DNA from: Pleomorphomonas sp. | GTDB lineage: Bacteria > Pseudomonadota > Alphaproteobacteria > Rhizobiales > Pleomorphomonadaceae | Direction of reading: 5' to 3' | Assembly: GCA_030603685.1 (NCBI GenBank) | Contig: JAUVXG010000027.1 | Coordinates: 1 to 35,943, forward strand | DNA: 35,943 nt | In this document: positions 1 to 7,625 of the stretch, one piece after another | Layout of the letters: every line of letters starts with the position of its first letter | Position numbering within the stretch: the first letter of the stretch is position 1 | The notes under the pieces: model-generated | The model's database searches: none | The model's input: only the letters and a program-made list of their open reading frames with translations | Told to the model about the DNA's origin: nothing | Position numbers and translations under genes: made by a program

Positions 1-111
1 GATCACCATGAGATCTTCAGGATGCGCGGCGGCGATCTCCTTGGCGATGGCGTCGACGCGCGCGGCGATCGTCTCTTCCGAAAACAGCACGTCGATGGTC
101 TTGCCCGTCAT
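1..111 (-). CDS. hpt: Hypoxanthine phosphoribosyltransferase, N-terminal fragment
   Basis: Only the first 37 codons lie in the window; the rest runs off the left edge. The start (ATG, complement of 109-111) has an AGGA-type ribosome site about 8 nt upstream. The fragment opens MTGKTIDVLFSEETIAAR and continues with an amphipathic helix (DAIAKEIAAAHPEDL) leading into a hydrophobic strand. That is the usual opening of bacterial Hpt, whose N-terminal helix precedes the first strand of the phosphoribosyltransferase fold. Hpt salvages hypoxanthine or guanine to IMP or GMP using PRPP. The catalytic PRPP-binding motif is not visible, so the call rests on the N-terminus alone. It is not tightly coupled to the next minus-strand gene, which ends 113 nt upstream. 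Confidence 0.65.
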   Translation of the reverse strand, partial: MTGKTIDVLFSEETIAARVDAIAKEIAAAHPEDLMVI

Positions 112-224
112 CCCGGTATCCTCATGAGGTCGCGACGGCCAATGAGCCCGGGTCCGGCGCGAACCGGCAGGGGCGCGCATCCGGAACCGTCGCAAAGCCC
201 CGGTCGCTTTCGGGCGGAGCTATA

Positions 225-1250
225 TTACGGCTGACGCTGGTCTGTAAACCGCACTTCCACGGTCACCGACGCTTCCGGGGGCGCCAGCAGGCGCGTCTTG
301 AAGTGCACCTTGCCCATCTGGTCGATGCTGAGCTGCGGCAGGGCATAATTCCAGGCGTAGACATCGCGCCCGGTCGACGACTTGAGCGTGACGCGAACTG
401 CCGGCAACCCCTTGGATTCGCTGTCGAGGTTGATGATGTCGCCTTCGACCAGCAACACCGGCGTCGACCCATCCATCTCCTGGCGGGCCGTGACGTCCTG
501 AAAATCGAGGCCGCGCAGGTTGACCTTCAGGCCGAGCAACTCGTAGATCCCCGCCAAATCGGGAAGAGTGGCCACGATCCTTTCGCGACCAACCACGCCG
601 ACCACGCAGAACATCACGAGAAAGCCGATCAGCAACACCGAGGCGACGGGCGTCGACAGGTGCCGGTCGATCATGACGAAGGTCGAGGTGCCGCGCCGGG
701 CCTTCTTGCCGCGCGACGCCTTGCTGCGCCGCCCCTCGAAACCGGCGGGTGGGGCTTCTATGGTGGCGGAAGCATCGGCTTCGACCGAGGAAGACGTTTT
801 GTCATCGTCCGCCGGCGGCGTCTCGTCATCCGCCGATCCGGTTGCAAACAAGTCGTCGATCGACGACTGATCGTTGCCTTTGTCTTCCGCGTCGATCTGC
901 GTGTCCCCGGACCCCTCCTCGGCGTTTTCTTCGGGGCCTGATGCGAAGAGATCGTCGATCGCCGATTGATCGTTGCCGCCATCGTCCTCGTCCGCCGCCG
1001 CCTCTGCGTCGAAGGCGCTACCCGGCCCCGTTCCGGCGATGGCATCCCGCCACTCGTCCTCGCTCGGCTCGGGGCCGTCTATGTCTGGCCGCGAGGTCGG
1101 CGCAGTCGCGATCGGTGCGTCCGGATAATCGTTGGGCGTGGCGTGCCAGACGGTACCGCAACGGGCGCAACGCACCTTGCGACCGGTAACGCCGAGCGTG
1201 CCGTCGGCAATCTGATACCCCGTCTCGCAGGCGGGGCAGACAATTCTCAT
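225..1250 (-). CDS. Zinc-ribbon (MJ0042) / DUF3426 membrane protein
   Basis: A 341-residue protein of unknown function. Residues 1-36 form an MJ0042-type zinc ribbon with two Cys pairs (C5/C8 and C28/C31). A long acidic, disordered stretch (about 40-165) follows, carrying two near-identical copies of NDQSxIDDLFAxG (residues 93-105 and 126-138). After a basic patch (about 173-188) there is one membrane segment (about 201-221) and a C-terminal DUF3426 domain (about 225-341), probably periplasmic. The start was chosen at MRIVCPAC because the ribbon begins there; the open frame continues far upstream but would cross the repeat region and lie antisense to ftsE. It is transcribed divergently from ftsEX, a neighbourhood recurring in Rhizobiales, so an envelope or division-linked role is an inference only. 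Confidence 0.85.
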   Translation of the reverse strand: MRIVCPACETGYQIADGTLGVTGRKVRCARCGTVWHATPNDYPDAPIATAPTSRPDIDGPEPSEDEWRDAIAGTGPGSAFDAEAAADEDDGGNDQSAIDDLFASGPEENAEEGSGDTQIDAEDKGNDQSSIDDLFATGSADDETPPADDDKTSSSVEADASATIEAPPAGFEGRRSKASRGKKARRGTSTFVMIDRHLSTPVASVLLIGFLVMFCVVGVVGRERIVATLPDLAGIYELLGLKVNLRGLDFQDVTARQEMDGSTPVLLVEGDIINLDSESKGLPAVRVTLKSSTGRDVYAWNYALPQLSIDQMGKVHFKTRLLAPPEASVTVEVRFTDQRQP

Positions 1251-1351
1251 CTTCGGCCCCCGATCGGCCGCCGGCCAATCCACATCGGGAAGCGGACGAC
1301 GCGCCTCCCGCGCCGCCACGGCGGCTTTTCCAAGGGATGGCGGCAACATGC

Positions 1352-1366
1352 TTAATGAAACGTTAA
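1352..1366. promoter_or_regulatory. CtrA-type box TTAA-N7-TTAA
   Basis: The sequence TTAATGAAACGTTAA matches the CtrA full-site consensus (two TTAA half-sites separated by exactly 7 nt). TTAA is scarce in this GC-rich DNA. The box lies about 100 nt upstream of the zinc-ribbon gene start and about 315 nt upstream of ftsE, in their shared divergent region. CtrA is the cell-cycle master response regulator of alphaproteobacteria and controls division genes in several of them. Its action here is inferred from the motif alone. Confidence 0.55.
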
Positions 1367-1481
1367 GGACAAGGGCTGCAACATCAATTATGAGGTCTGC
1401 AACACTGACAAGACGCCACAAACCGGCTTCCTGTGCCAAAGGTAGCGTGCGTTGCAGGTCTTTTGCGAACCCGACTCGAAG

Positions 1482-1541
1482 GATGAGAAGCGGAGCGAAA
1501 GCCTGAGGACCGGAGGCCCGCCGGCGACTGAGGCGGAAAGA
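1482..1541 (+). repeat. 60-bp interspersed repeat, copy 1
   Basis: This 60-bp unit aligns with 1617-1676 with three mismatches, a constant offset of 135 nt and no gaps. It contains a short GC stem around CCGG-AGG-CCCG followed by the GCCGGC palindrome. Its frames are open on both strands, giving peptides such as KRSESLRTGGPPATEAER, a common sign of a dispersed intergenic repeat rather than a gene. No other copy was noticed in this window. Confidence 0.85.
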
Positions 1542-1546
1542 AGAAC

Positions 1547-1564
1547 GAAGCCGCAAGCGGCTTC
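1547..1564. repeat. Perfect 18-nt inverted repeat between the two 60-bp copies
   Basis: GAAGCCGCAAGCGGCTTC has two perfectly complementary 8-nt arms around AA. It could form a stable hairpin on either strand. There is no T-run after it, so it is not an obvious intrinsic terminator. It begins 5 nt after repeat copy 1 and appears to be part of the same composite element. Confidence 0.8.
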
Positions 1565-1592
1565 CGGCGCCAAGCGGCACCGCGCGGAGCGG

Positions 1593-1619
1593 GTCTTTCG
1601 TGGCAAAGCCCCGAAAGAC
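1593..1619. repeat. Hairpin with 8-bp arms overlapping the edge of repeat copy 2
   Basis: GTCTTTCG (1593-1600) pairs with CGAAAGAC (1612-1619). Inside, GGC-AAA-GCC extends the stem after one mismatch. The right arm overlaps the first 3 nt of repeat copy 2. Together with the 18-nt palindrome it fills the space between the two repeat copies with secondary structure. Confidence 0.75.
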
Positions 1620-1676
1620 GAAAAGCGGAGCGAAAGCCTGAGGGCCGGAGGCCCGCCGGCGACTGAGGCGGAAAGA
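1617..1676 (+). repeat. 60-bp interspersed repeat, copy 2, touching the ftsE start
   Basis: Second copy of the unit at 1482-1541 (57 of 60 positions identical). It ends 3 nt before the ftsE ATG at 1680. Its last bases (GCGGAAAGA) therefore occupy the position of the ftsE ribosome binding site, so the element seems to supply the translation signal or spacer for ftsE. The ftsE frame is open back through both copies. Confidence 0.85.
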
Positions 1677-1679
1677 GTT

Positions 1680-2339
1680 ATGATCAGGTTCGAAAATGTC
1701 GGCCTCCGCTACGGAACAGGACCGGAGGTGCTGAGCGATCTGACGTTCTCGATCGCCCCGCACTCCTTTCAGTTCCTGACCGGCCCTTCCGGCGCAGGCA
1801 AGACGACGCTGATCCGCCTGCTGTTCCTCAATCTGAAACCGACGCGCGGCCTCATTTCCATTTTCGGCAAGGACACCGCTCTTCTGAAGCGGGCCGACAT
1901 GCCGGCCTTGCGTCGCCGCATCGGCGTCGTCTTCCAGGATTTCCGCTTGCTCGACCACCTCACCACCTACGAGAACGTGGCGCTTCCCTACCGGGTGCTC
2001 GGCAAGGACGAGGCGAGCTATCGCGCCGACGTCGTCGATCTCCTGGACTGGGTCGGTCTCGGCGACAGGAAGCACGTCTATCCGCCGGTGCTGTCCGGCG
2101 GCGAGAAGCAACGCGCGGCCATCGCCCGCGCCCTGATCACCAAGCCGGAGTTCCTCCTCGCCGACGAGCCCACCGGCAACGTCGATCCGCCGCTCGCCCG
2201 CCGCCTGCTGCGCCTCTTCCTGGAACTCAATCGCCTCGGCACCGCCGTGCTCATCGCCACCCACGACATCGGTCTGATGGACCAGCTCGACGCGCGGCGC
2301 ATGGTCATCGAGAACGGTCACCTCGAGATTTACGAATGA
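1680..2339 (+). CDS. ftsE: Cell division ATP-binding protein FtsE
   Basis: This 219-residue ABC ATPase has the normal FtsE length. Visible motifs are Walker A GPSGAGKT (35-42), Q-loop FQDF (Q86), signature LSGGEKQR (138-145), Walker B FLLADEPTG (158-166) and the switch His (H195). FtsE is the cytoplasmic ATPase of the FtsEX complex, which drives periplasmic peptidoglycan-hydrolase activation and couples to the divisome. The stop overlaps the ftsX start by 4 nt (ATGA), indicating translational coupling. The ATG at 1680 was chosen because MIRFENVGLRY is the canonical N-terminus; the open frame extends upstream but through the 60-bp repeats. The start is preceded only by repeat-derived purine-rich sequence. 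Confidence 0.96.
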   Translation: MIRFENVGLRYGTGPEVLSDLTFSIAPHSFQFLTGPSGAGKTTLIRLLFLNLKPTRGLISIFGKDTALLKRADMPALRRRIGVVFQDFRLLDHLTTYENVALPYRVLGKDEASYRADVVDLLDWVGLGDRKHVYPPVLSGGEKQRAAIARALITKPEFLLADEPTGNVDPPLARRLLRLFLELNRLGTAVLIATHDIGLMDQLDARRMVIENGHLEIYE

Positions 2340-3301
2340 AGACGCCGATCCCCAGACCCAAGAGAAGGGCCACGGCGCCCAAGGCGAGGCCGGGCGGCGA
2401 CACGACCGTCGCATCGCCGATCGTGCCGCCGCAGGCCATCGCCGGCCGCACGCTGGTGCTGGTCATAGCCATCATGACCTTCCTGGCGGGCTTCACCATC
2501 GCCGTCGTCTCGGTCATCGACCGCGCCGCCGATGCCTGGGCTTCCGACATCGGCCGCGAAGTGACCATCGAGATCAGGCCGCTCGACGGCGTCGCCATCG
2601 ACGCCGAGGTGGAGAAGGCCGTGGCGCTGGCGCAGGAGTTTCCCGGCGTCGGCGGCGCCAGGGCGATCACCGAGGATGAAACGCAGCGTCTGCTGGAGCC
2701 TTGGCTCGGGCCGGGCACCGATCTCTCGGCCCTGCCGGTACCCCGCCTTGTCGTCGTGTCGATCGACGACGCGGCAAGCTTCGGCGTCAAGGCACTGTCC
2801 GATGCGGTGGGACGCGATATCCGCGGTGGCAGCGTCGACGACCACGCCCTCTGGGTCGATCGCCTCTCGGCCATGGCATCCTCAATGGTAATTGCAGGCG
2901 TCGGCCTGATGACGTTGATGCTTGTGGCACTGATTCTGTCGGTGGTGTTCGCGACGCGCGCCGCCATGGCCGGAAATCGAGACGTCATCGAGGTGCTGCA
3001 TTTCTGCGGGGCCGAGGACCGCTTCATCGCCGGGCAGTTCCAGCGGCGTTTCCTGCTGTTCGGCATCGAGGGCGGCGCCATCGGCGGCGCGCTGGCGCTC
3101 CTCGCCATGGGGATTGCAGCCTGGGCGATCGGTGGCTCGGCCGGACGGCCGGGCGCCGACCAGATCGAGGCAATGTTTGGCAGATTCGAGCTGCCCGGCA
3201 CCGCCTACGTCCTGGTGCTCTCGCTTGTCGTGGCGGTGGCGCTTCTGACCGCGCTCACCTCGCGTCTGGCGGTGCGGCGGTCGCTGTCGGCGCTCGACTG
3301 A
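2336..3301 (+). CDS. ftsX: Cell division permease FtsX
   Basis: This 321-residue inner-membrane partner of FtsE has the FtsX topology: a basic cytoplasmic N-terminus, TM1 (about 39-61), a large periplasmic domain (about 62-183), then TM2 (184-206), TM3 (241-266) and TM4 (290-309). The periplasmic domain transmits ATP-driven movements of FtsE to peptidoglycan hydrolases or their activators. The start codon overlaps the ftsE stop by 4 nt. The N-terminal tail, about 38 residues rich in Arg, Lys and Pro, fits the extended tails seen in alphaproteobacterial FtsX. Assignment rests on topology and on the pairing with ftsE. Confidence 0.93.
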   Translation: MKTPIPRPKRRATAPKARPGGDTTVASPIVPPQAIAGRTLVLVIAIMTFLAGFTIAVVSVIDRAADAWASDIGREVTIEIRPLDGVAIDAEVEKAVALAQEFPGVGGARAITEDETQRLLEPWLGPGTDLSALPVPRLVVVSIDDAASFGVKALSDAVGRDIRGGSVDDHALWVDRLSAMASSMVIAGVGLMTLMLVALILSVVFATRAAMAGNRDVIEVLHFCGAEDRFIAGQFQRRFLLFGIEGGAIGGALALLAMGIAAWAIGGSAGRPGADQIEAMFGRFELPGTAYVLVLSLVVAVALLTALTSRLAVRRSLSALD

Positions 3302-3362
3302 GGGATCGAACGGGAGGTGACCCGGATTTGTCAATCGTCGGCCGATTTCTTAAAATGAACCC

Positions 3363-4061
3363 ATGATGGAATCGTCCGCTCCCATGAGAGAGACGGCCGG
3401 CCGGCCCGAGGAGGCCGCCGGTGAGCGCACCCGCGCGCGCCGATCGATCGGCATCATCGTCGTTGCCGCACTGCTCATTGGCGGCGGCTTCTTCTTCGGC
3501 GGCTTCTTCCGCTTCGTCGACACCATCGTCAACTACCAGACGCCGTCGCCGCTCGCCGCCGACGGCATCGTCGTCCTGACCGGCGGCGCCGAGCGCATCA
3601 CCGGCGCCGTTGAACTGATGACCGCCGGCAAGGCGCGGCGTCTCCTGATCTCCGGCGTTCATCCGGACACCTCGGCGTCCCGGCTCGGCCGCATGGTCGA
3701 AGCGGAACCGGACATGATGGCCTGCTGCGTCGACCTCGACCGACGCGCCGCCAACACGATCGGCAACGCGCTTGAAACGGCCAAGTGGGCGCGCCGCAAC
3801 GGTTTCCTGTCGCTGATCGTCGTCACCTCGGCCTACCACATGCCCCGTTCCATGCTGGAATTGTCGCATGCCATGCCGGACATCCGCCTCATACCCTATC
3901 CGGTCACGCGGCCTGGTCTCACGCTCGGCAACTGGTCGGAAGATCGCAGCGTAATCGTGCTTCTCCTGCAGGAATACCTGAAGTATACGGCAACGCGCCT
4001 CCGGCTGTCGCTTGGCGGCATAGACGGCCTCGCCGATGTCATCGGCGGTGCGTTCGGTTAG
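3363..4061 (+). CDS. DUF218 (YdcF/SanA/ElyC-type) membrane-anchored protein
   Basis: The 232-residue product has one N-terminal membrane anchor (about 29-49) followed by a DUF218 domain. Family hallmarks are DGIVVLTGG (67-75), the NTIGNALETAKW helix (about 131-142) and VTSAYHMPRS (154-163), the usual conserved His/Arg patch. Relatives such as ElyC and SanA affect envelope integrity and peptidoglycan or polysaccharide metabolism, but the reaction is not established. It lies 61 nt after ftsX and 30 nt before plsC in the same direction, so it probably shares their transcript. No good ribosome site precedes the tandem ATG ATG at 3363; a later ATG at 3384 would keep the whole domain. Confidence 0.85.
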   Translation: MMESSAPMRETAGRPEEAAGERTRARRSIGIIVVAALLIGGGFFFGGFFRFVDTIVNYQTPSPLAADGIVVLTGGAERITGAVELMTAGKARRLLISGVHPDTSASRLGRMVEAEPDMMACCVDLDRRAANTIGNALETAKWARRNGFLSLIVVTSAYHMPRSMLELSHAMPDIRLIPYPVTRPGLTLGNWSEDRSVIVLLLQEYLKYTATRLRLSLGGIDGLADVIGGAFG

Positions 4062-4091
4062 GCAATCGCCAGAAGAGCTGGAAGTCGATTC

Positions 4092-4886
4092 ATGCTGATC
4101 CGGTCCTATCTCTACAGCTTCGCCTTCTTCTCGGTTACCACCATCATGGCCATTCTCGGCGCCCCCTTTGCCCTCGGAGGCCATCGGGGCGTGATGATCG
4201 TCGTCAAGTCCTGGACATGGACGCTGATCCGCCTGCACGGCCTGATTACCGGCACGCGCCACGAGTATCGCCATCTCGAGCGCATCCCGCCGGGCGGCTT
4301 CATCCTTGCGTCCAAGCATCAGTCGACCTTCGAGACACTGGCGCTCGTGCCGCTGCTTGCCGACCCCGCCTTCATCCTGAAGCGGGAGTTGACCTGGATT
4401 CCGGTGTTCGGCTGGTGGCTGAAGCTCGCCGGCAACATCGCCATCGACCGTGGCAGCCCGACGGCCGCGCTCAGGAAGGTGATCGAGGGCACGCGCGCCG
4501 CCGTCGCCGCCGGCCGTCAGGTGATCATCTTCCCGGAAGGAACCCGCGCCGAGGCCGGCGCGAAGCCGGACTACAAACAGGGCATCGCCCAGATCTACAA
4601 GTCGCTCGACGTGCCGGTCGTGCCGGTCGCCCACAATGCCGGTACCGTCTGGCCGCGCAAGGCGCGCGTGCATCGTCGCGGCACCATCGTGGTCGAGTTC
4701 CTCGACCCCATCCCACCCGGTCTCAAGCCACGCGACATGTTCCAACAGCTGGAAAGCGGCATCGAGACCGCCTGCGACCGGCTGCTGGTGGAAGCGGCGG
4801 CACGGGGCGACGATCTGCCGGCAACGGCGCGAGCGCGGGTCGCAGAACTCACGACGTCGGAAACCGCCACCCGGGCCGACGCCTGA
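4092..4886 (+). CDS. plsC: 1-acyl-sn-glycerol-3-phosphate acyltransferase
   Basis: This 264-residue PlsC-family acyltransferase converts lysophosphatidate to phosphatidate at the inner membrane. The hydrophobic N-terminus (about 8-40) gives membrane association. Block I is KHQSTFETL (75-83), with His76 and an acidic residue at the HX4 position that is Glu (E81) rather than the textbook Asp. Block II is around ELTWIPVFGWWLKLAGNIAIDR (split by convention near 99-120), block III is FPEGTR (147-152) and block IV is VPVAHNAG (177-184). It ends 15 nt before the stop of the convergent chaC gene and is probably the last gene of the ftsEX-led transcript. Confidence 0.93.
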   Translation: MLIRSYLYSFAFFSVTTIMAILGAPFALGGHRGVMIVVKSWTWTLIRLHGLITGTRHEYRHLERIPPGGFILASKHQSTFETLALVPLLADPAFILKRELTWIPVFGWWLKLAGNIAIDRGSPTAALRKVIEGTRAAVAAGRQVIIFPEGTRAEAGAKPDYKQGIAQIYKSLDVPVVPVAHNAGTVWPRKARVHRRGTIVVEFLDPIPPGLKPRDMFQQLESGIETACDRLLVEAAARGDDLPATARARVAELTTSETATRADA

Positions 4887-4901
4887 ATGCCGATCCGGTA
4901 G

Positions 4902-5444
4902 TCAACCCGGCGGGACCGAACGCGGCGCCATGAGTGCGGCGACCACCTGTTCGAGCGCCCGGTCACGGATACCCATATCCTGCAGCCGCCTCAGCGTGGC
5001 GGTCACGTAGTCGACATTCGGCCCCATCTCGCCGGAACTCCTGCGTATGATGTCGAGTATCTGCTCGAACGCGAGACCGCCGGCATATTGCTCGTGGGCC
5101 TGGTTGGCGACGTAGACCAGCGCGCCGACCGTCTCTCCGGTCAGGAGACGCGCCGGCCGGACGACTTCGTGATAGACCATGGAGATCTGCTCGCGCGCCC
5201 GGAGATAGGCGATGACCGCCTCCCGGTTCGCCTCGGCCACCTCGAAGGCGACGCCGTGACAGGACCCGCCGCGATCGAGGCCGAACACCAGACCGGGGTT
5301 TTCCGGCGTGCCGCGATAATGCGTCGAACGAATGCAGAGAGCCCGACGGACGCCATGCATCCGCGCCTGTACCGCTCTCAGATGCGGAAAGCCGGGATTC
5401 CACATCAACGAGCCGTAGCCGAACACCCAGATGCTCGCATCCAT
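4902..5444 (-). CDS. chaC: Gamma-glutamylcyclotransferase, ChaC family
   Basis: This 180-residue cytoplasmic enzyme probably cleaves glutathione to 5-oxoproline and Cys-Gly, as ChaC relatives do. Key features are the substrate-binding loop VFGYGSLMWNPGF (7-19), the GTPENPGLVFGLDRGGSC segment (45-62) and Glu85 in LRARE, matching the catalytic Glu of the family. The start MDASIW (complement of 5442-5444) was chosen because the family begins with this strand and a GGAG ribosome site sits about 8 nt upstream. An in-frame start 29 codons earlier would add residues with no family counterpart. The gene converges on plsC and diverges from the DUF2125 gene. Confidence 0.9.
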   Translation of the reverse strand: MDASIWVFGYGSLMWNPGFPHLRAVQARMHGVRRALCIRSTHYRGTPENPGLVFGLDRGGSCHGVAFEVAEANREAVIAYLRAREQISMVYHEVVRPARLLTGETVGALVYVANQAHEQYAGGLAFEQILDIIRRSSGEMGPNVDYVTATLRRLQDMGIRDRALEQVVAALMAPRSVPPG

Positions 5445-5696
5445 CCTTCCGCTCCGTTTCGACCTGACGAAATGCGTAGCATTCCAACCGGCGAATGCAA
5501 CGTCAGCGAGGACGATTCCATCTTTCGCCATATTACTCTAGTGCTGTTCAACCAACACATGACCCAAGCCGGGAACAACCGAGCCCATCGCGGCTGACCG
5601 GACCCGGCGTGGATCGGATGCACGCGATCGTGCATTCGTGAAGGGAAGACGAACAGTGCGTCCGCGCGGGCGCCGGCGCCTTGCGGGGGAAACGCC

Positions 5697-6692
5697 ATGA
5701 AGCGAACGATACGGGTGGCCCTCTGGACGATCGTCGTAGCCGCCGTCCTGTGGACGGGCGTCTGGTTCGGCGCTCGCTGGTGGCTCGCCGACACCGTTCG
5801 CAAGTCCGTCGCCGACCTCGCGGCGACAAACGGGATCGTCGTCAGTTGCACCGAACAGACCATCGGAGGATGGCCATTCCGGCTGGTTCTCACCTGTGGC
5901 GATGGCCTGGCCGTGTCGCTTCCCGATGGAGGCCGGTTCGAAACCGCCGCCGCGCGCGGCGAGGGCTCCGTCTTCTATCCGCGCCGCCTCGATTTCCACT
6001 TCGATGCGCCGACGTCCTATACCGCCCCCGACGGTCGGCGGCTCGGCCTGACTGCCAGCGAGTTTGCCGCGACCATCGGCTTTTCCGGCGGCCGTGCCGA
6101 TCGGCTCGTCCTACGAACGGAAGACCTCTCGGCAACGGGCCCGTTGGCCGGCGGAACCGAAGGAAAGCTGACGATCGGGCGCGGCGATCTGATGCTGGCG
6201 CGCGTCGACAAGCGTCCTGATGACGCTGACATCGCGGCCACCATCGACGGGCTCGGTCTGACGGTTGGCAACACGGCGTTGACGCCCCTGCCCCTCCGCC
6301 TGACGCTGGCGGCCACACTTGCCCAGGCCGACATGGCCGTGGCCGGTCCTGTGGCGATGGCCGGCTGGAAGGCGGCGGGCGGCAAGCTGACGTTGCATCG
6401 TCTTGCCGCCGAACTCGGCGGCGCCACGCTCACCCTCGACGGCGAAGGAACCGTATCCGAGACAGGTCTCATTGACGCCGAGGGTCAGGTAACGGGGCGG
6501 AATCTCAACGCCTTGGCGGCCTCCGCCACGGGCGGCGGTGGCCTGACGCCCGAACTCGCCGGCCTCGTCATGGCCTTCGTCTTCATGGGCACGGCCGCCG
6601 ACGATGGCGGTCGCTCCATCGGCCTCAAGGTTGAAGACGGCATCGTCTCGGCCAACGGCCGGCAAATCGGCCGGATCGCCCCGCTATTCTGA
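5697..6692 (+). CDS. DUF2125 envelope protein of unknown function
   Basis: The product is 331 residues. An N-terminal membrane segment (about 5-29, MKRTIRVALWTIVVAAVLW) is followed by a DUF2125-like body with the typical GGWPFR and LTC motifs near 57-69 and alternating strands that suggest a long beta-rich periplasmic domain. The function of the family is not known. The start has a GGGGG ribosome site (GCGGGGGAAACGCC before the ATG). Its last 9 nt overlap the end of the convergent tyrC gene. The family is largely confined to Alphaproteobacteria and often sits beside tyrC-hisC, which supports the taxonomic placement. Confidence 0.85.
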   Translation: MKRTIRVALWTIVVAAVLWTGVWFGARWWLADTVRKSVADLAATNGIVVSCTEQTIGGWPFRLVLTCGDGLAVSLPDGGRFETAAARGEGSVFYPRRLDFHFDAPTSYTAPDGRRLGLTASEFAATIGFSGGRADRLVLRTEDLSATGPLAGGTEGKLTIGRGDLMLARVDKRPDDADIAATIDGLGLTVGNTALTPLPLRLTLAATLAQADMAVAGPVAMAGWKAAGGKLTLHRLAAELGGATLTLDGEGTVSETGLIDAEGQVTGRNLNALAASATGGGGLTPELAGLVMAFVFMGTAADDGGRSIGLKVEDGIVSANGRQIGRIAPLF

Positions 6693-7625
6693 CGGCGGCT
6701 TCGGCTGCGCCTTGTGGGAGCGGCCGAAGTCGGCCTCCGGCGCGTCCTGACCCAGCGTCAGAATGCCGCGCCGGATCGAGCGCGTGCGGCTGAACAGGTC
6801 ATAGAGACGATCTCCCTCGCCCCACCGGATTTGCCGCTGCAAGGCGAACAGATCTTCCTGAAAGCGCCCGAGCACTTCCAGCACGGCGTCCTTGTTGTGC
6901 AGGAACACATCGCGCCACATGGTGGGATCGGAAGCGGCGATACGCGTGAAATCGCGAAAGCCACCGGCCGAGAACTTCATCACTTCCGACTCGGTGACCT
7001 TTTCGAGATCGGCGGCCGTACCGACGATGTTGTAGGCGATGAGATGCGGCAGGTGACTGGTGATGGCCAGCACCAGATCGTGCCGCTCCGCGCTCATGCA
7101 CTCGACGTTGGCGCCCATGCCGGCCCAGAAGGCGACGAGCCGGTCGAGTGCCTTGGGGTCGGTATCCTCATCCGGACAGATGATCGACCAGCGATTGACG
7201 AAGAGCTCGGGAAAACCGGCGTCAGGTCCCGAATACTCGGTACCGGCGACCGGATGGGCGGGGATGAAGTGGACATTGGCCGGCAGGTAGGGCTTCATCT
7301 GCCGGACAACCGATCCCTTGACGGAGCCGACGTCGGAGACGACGGCACCGGGCTTGAGATGGGGGGCGATCGCCTTAGCAATCGCCTCCGCCGCGCCCAC
7401 GGGCACGCAAGCGATGACGAGATCGGCATCCACCACCGCATCGCCAGCGTTGTCGCAATAGCTGTCGCCGAGCGTTAGTTCCTCGGCCCGCTTCAGGATG
7501 ACGGGCGACTGATCGGAAATGACGATCTCGTCCACGAGACCGTTGAGGCGGGCCGCCCGGGCAATCGACGAGCCGATCAGGCCGATGCCGATGATGGCGA
7601 GACGGTGAAACACGGCGTCGGTCAT
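6684..7625 (-). CDS. tyrC: Prephenate/arogenate dehydrogenase
   Basis: This 313-residue NAD(P)-dependent dehydrogenase of tyrosine synthesis has a Rossmann fold beginning [12 protein letters not shown] (9-20), SDVGSVKG (about 97-104), the conserved HPVAGTE segment (about 123-129) with its catalytic-region His, and [10 protein letters not shown] in the C-terminal helical dimerisation domain. It oxidatively decarboxylates prephenate or arogenate. It is a stand-alone TyrA type with no fused chorismate mutase or ACT domain. The start overlaps the hisC stop (7622-7625, ATGA), so the two are translationally coupled. HisC-type aminotransferases can also transaminate aromatic keto acids, which makes the pairing sensible. 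Whether prephenate or arogenate is preferred cannot be told from sequence. Confidence 0.92.
   Translation of the reverse strand: MTDAVFHRLAIIGIGLIGSSIARAARLNGLVDEIVISDQSPVILKRAEELTLGDSYCDNAGDAVVDADLVIACVPVGAAEAIAKAIAPHLKPGAVVSDVGSVKGSVVRQMKPYLPANVHFIPAHPVAGTEYSGPDAGFPELFVNRWSIICPDEDTDPKALDRLVAFWAGMGANVECMSAERHDLVLAITSHLPHLIAYNIVGTAADLEKVTESEVMKFSAGGFRDFTRIAASDPTMWRDVFLHNKDAVLEVLGRFQEDLFALQRQIRWGEGDRLYDLFSRTRSIRRGILTLGQDAPEADFGRSHKAQPKPPSE

Noticed and set aside
1452-1679. N-terminal extension of FtsE through the 60-bp repeats
   Set aside because: The frame is open, but FtsE proteins start at the MIRFENV-type strand, and the extension is just translated repeat.
225-2414. A single 729-codon minus-strand frame joining the zinc-ribbon gene to sequence antisense to ftsE
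   Set aside because: Only the part after MRIVCPAC has family character; the rest is repeat-derived or the shadow of ftsE in GC-rich DNA.
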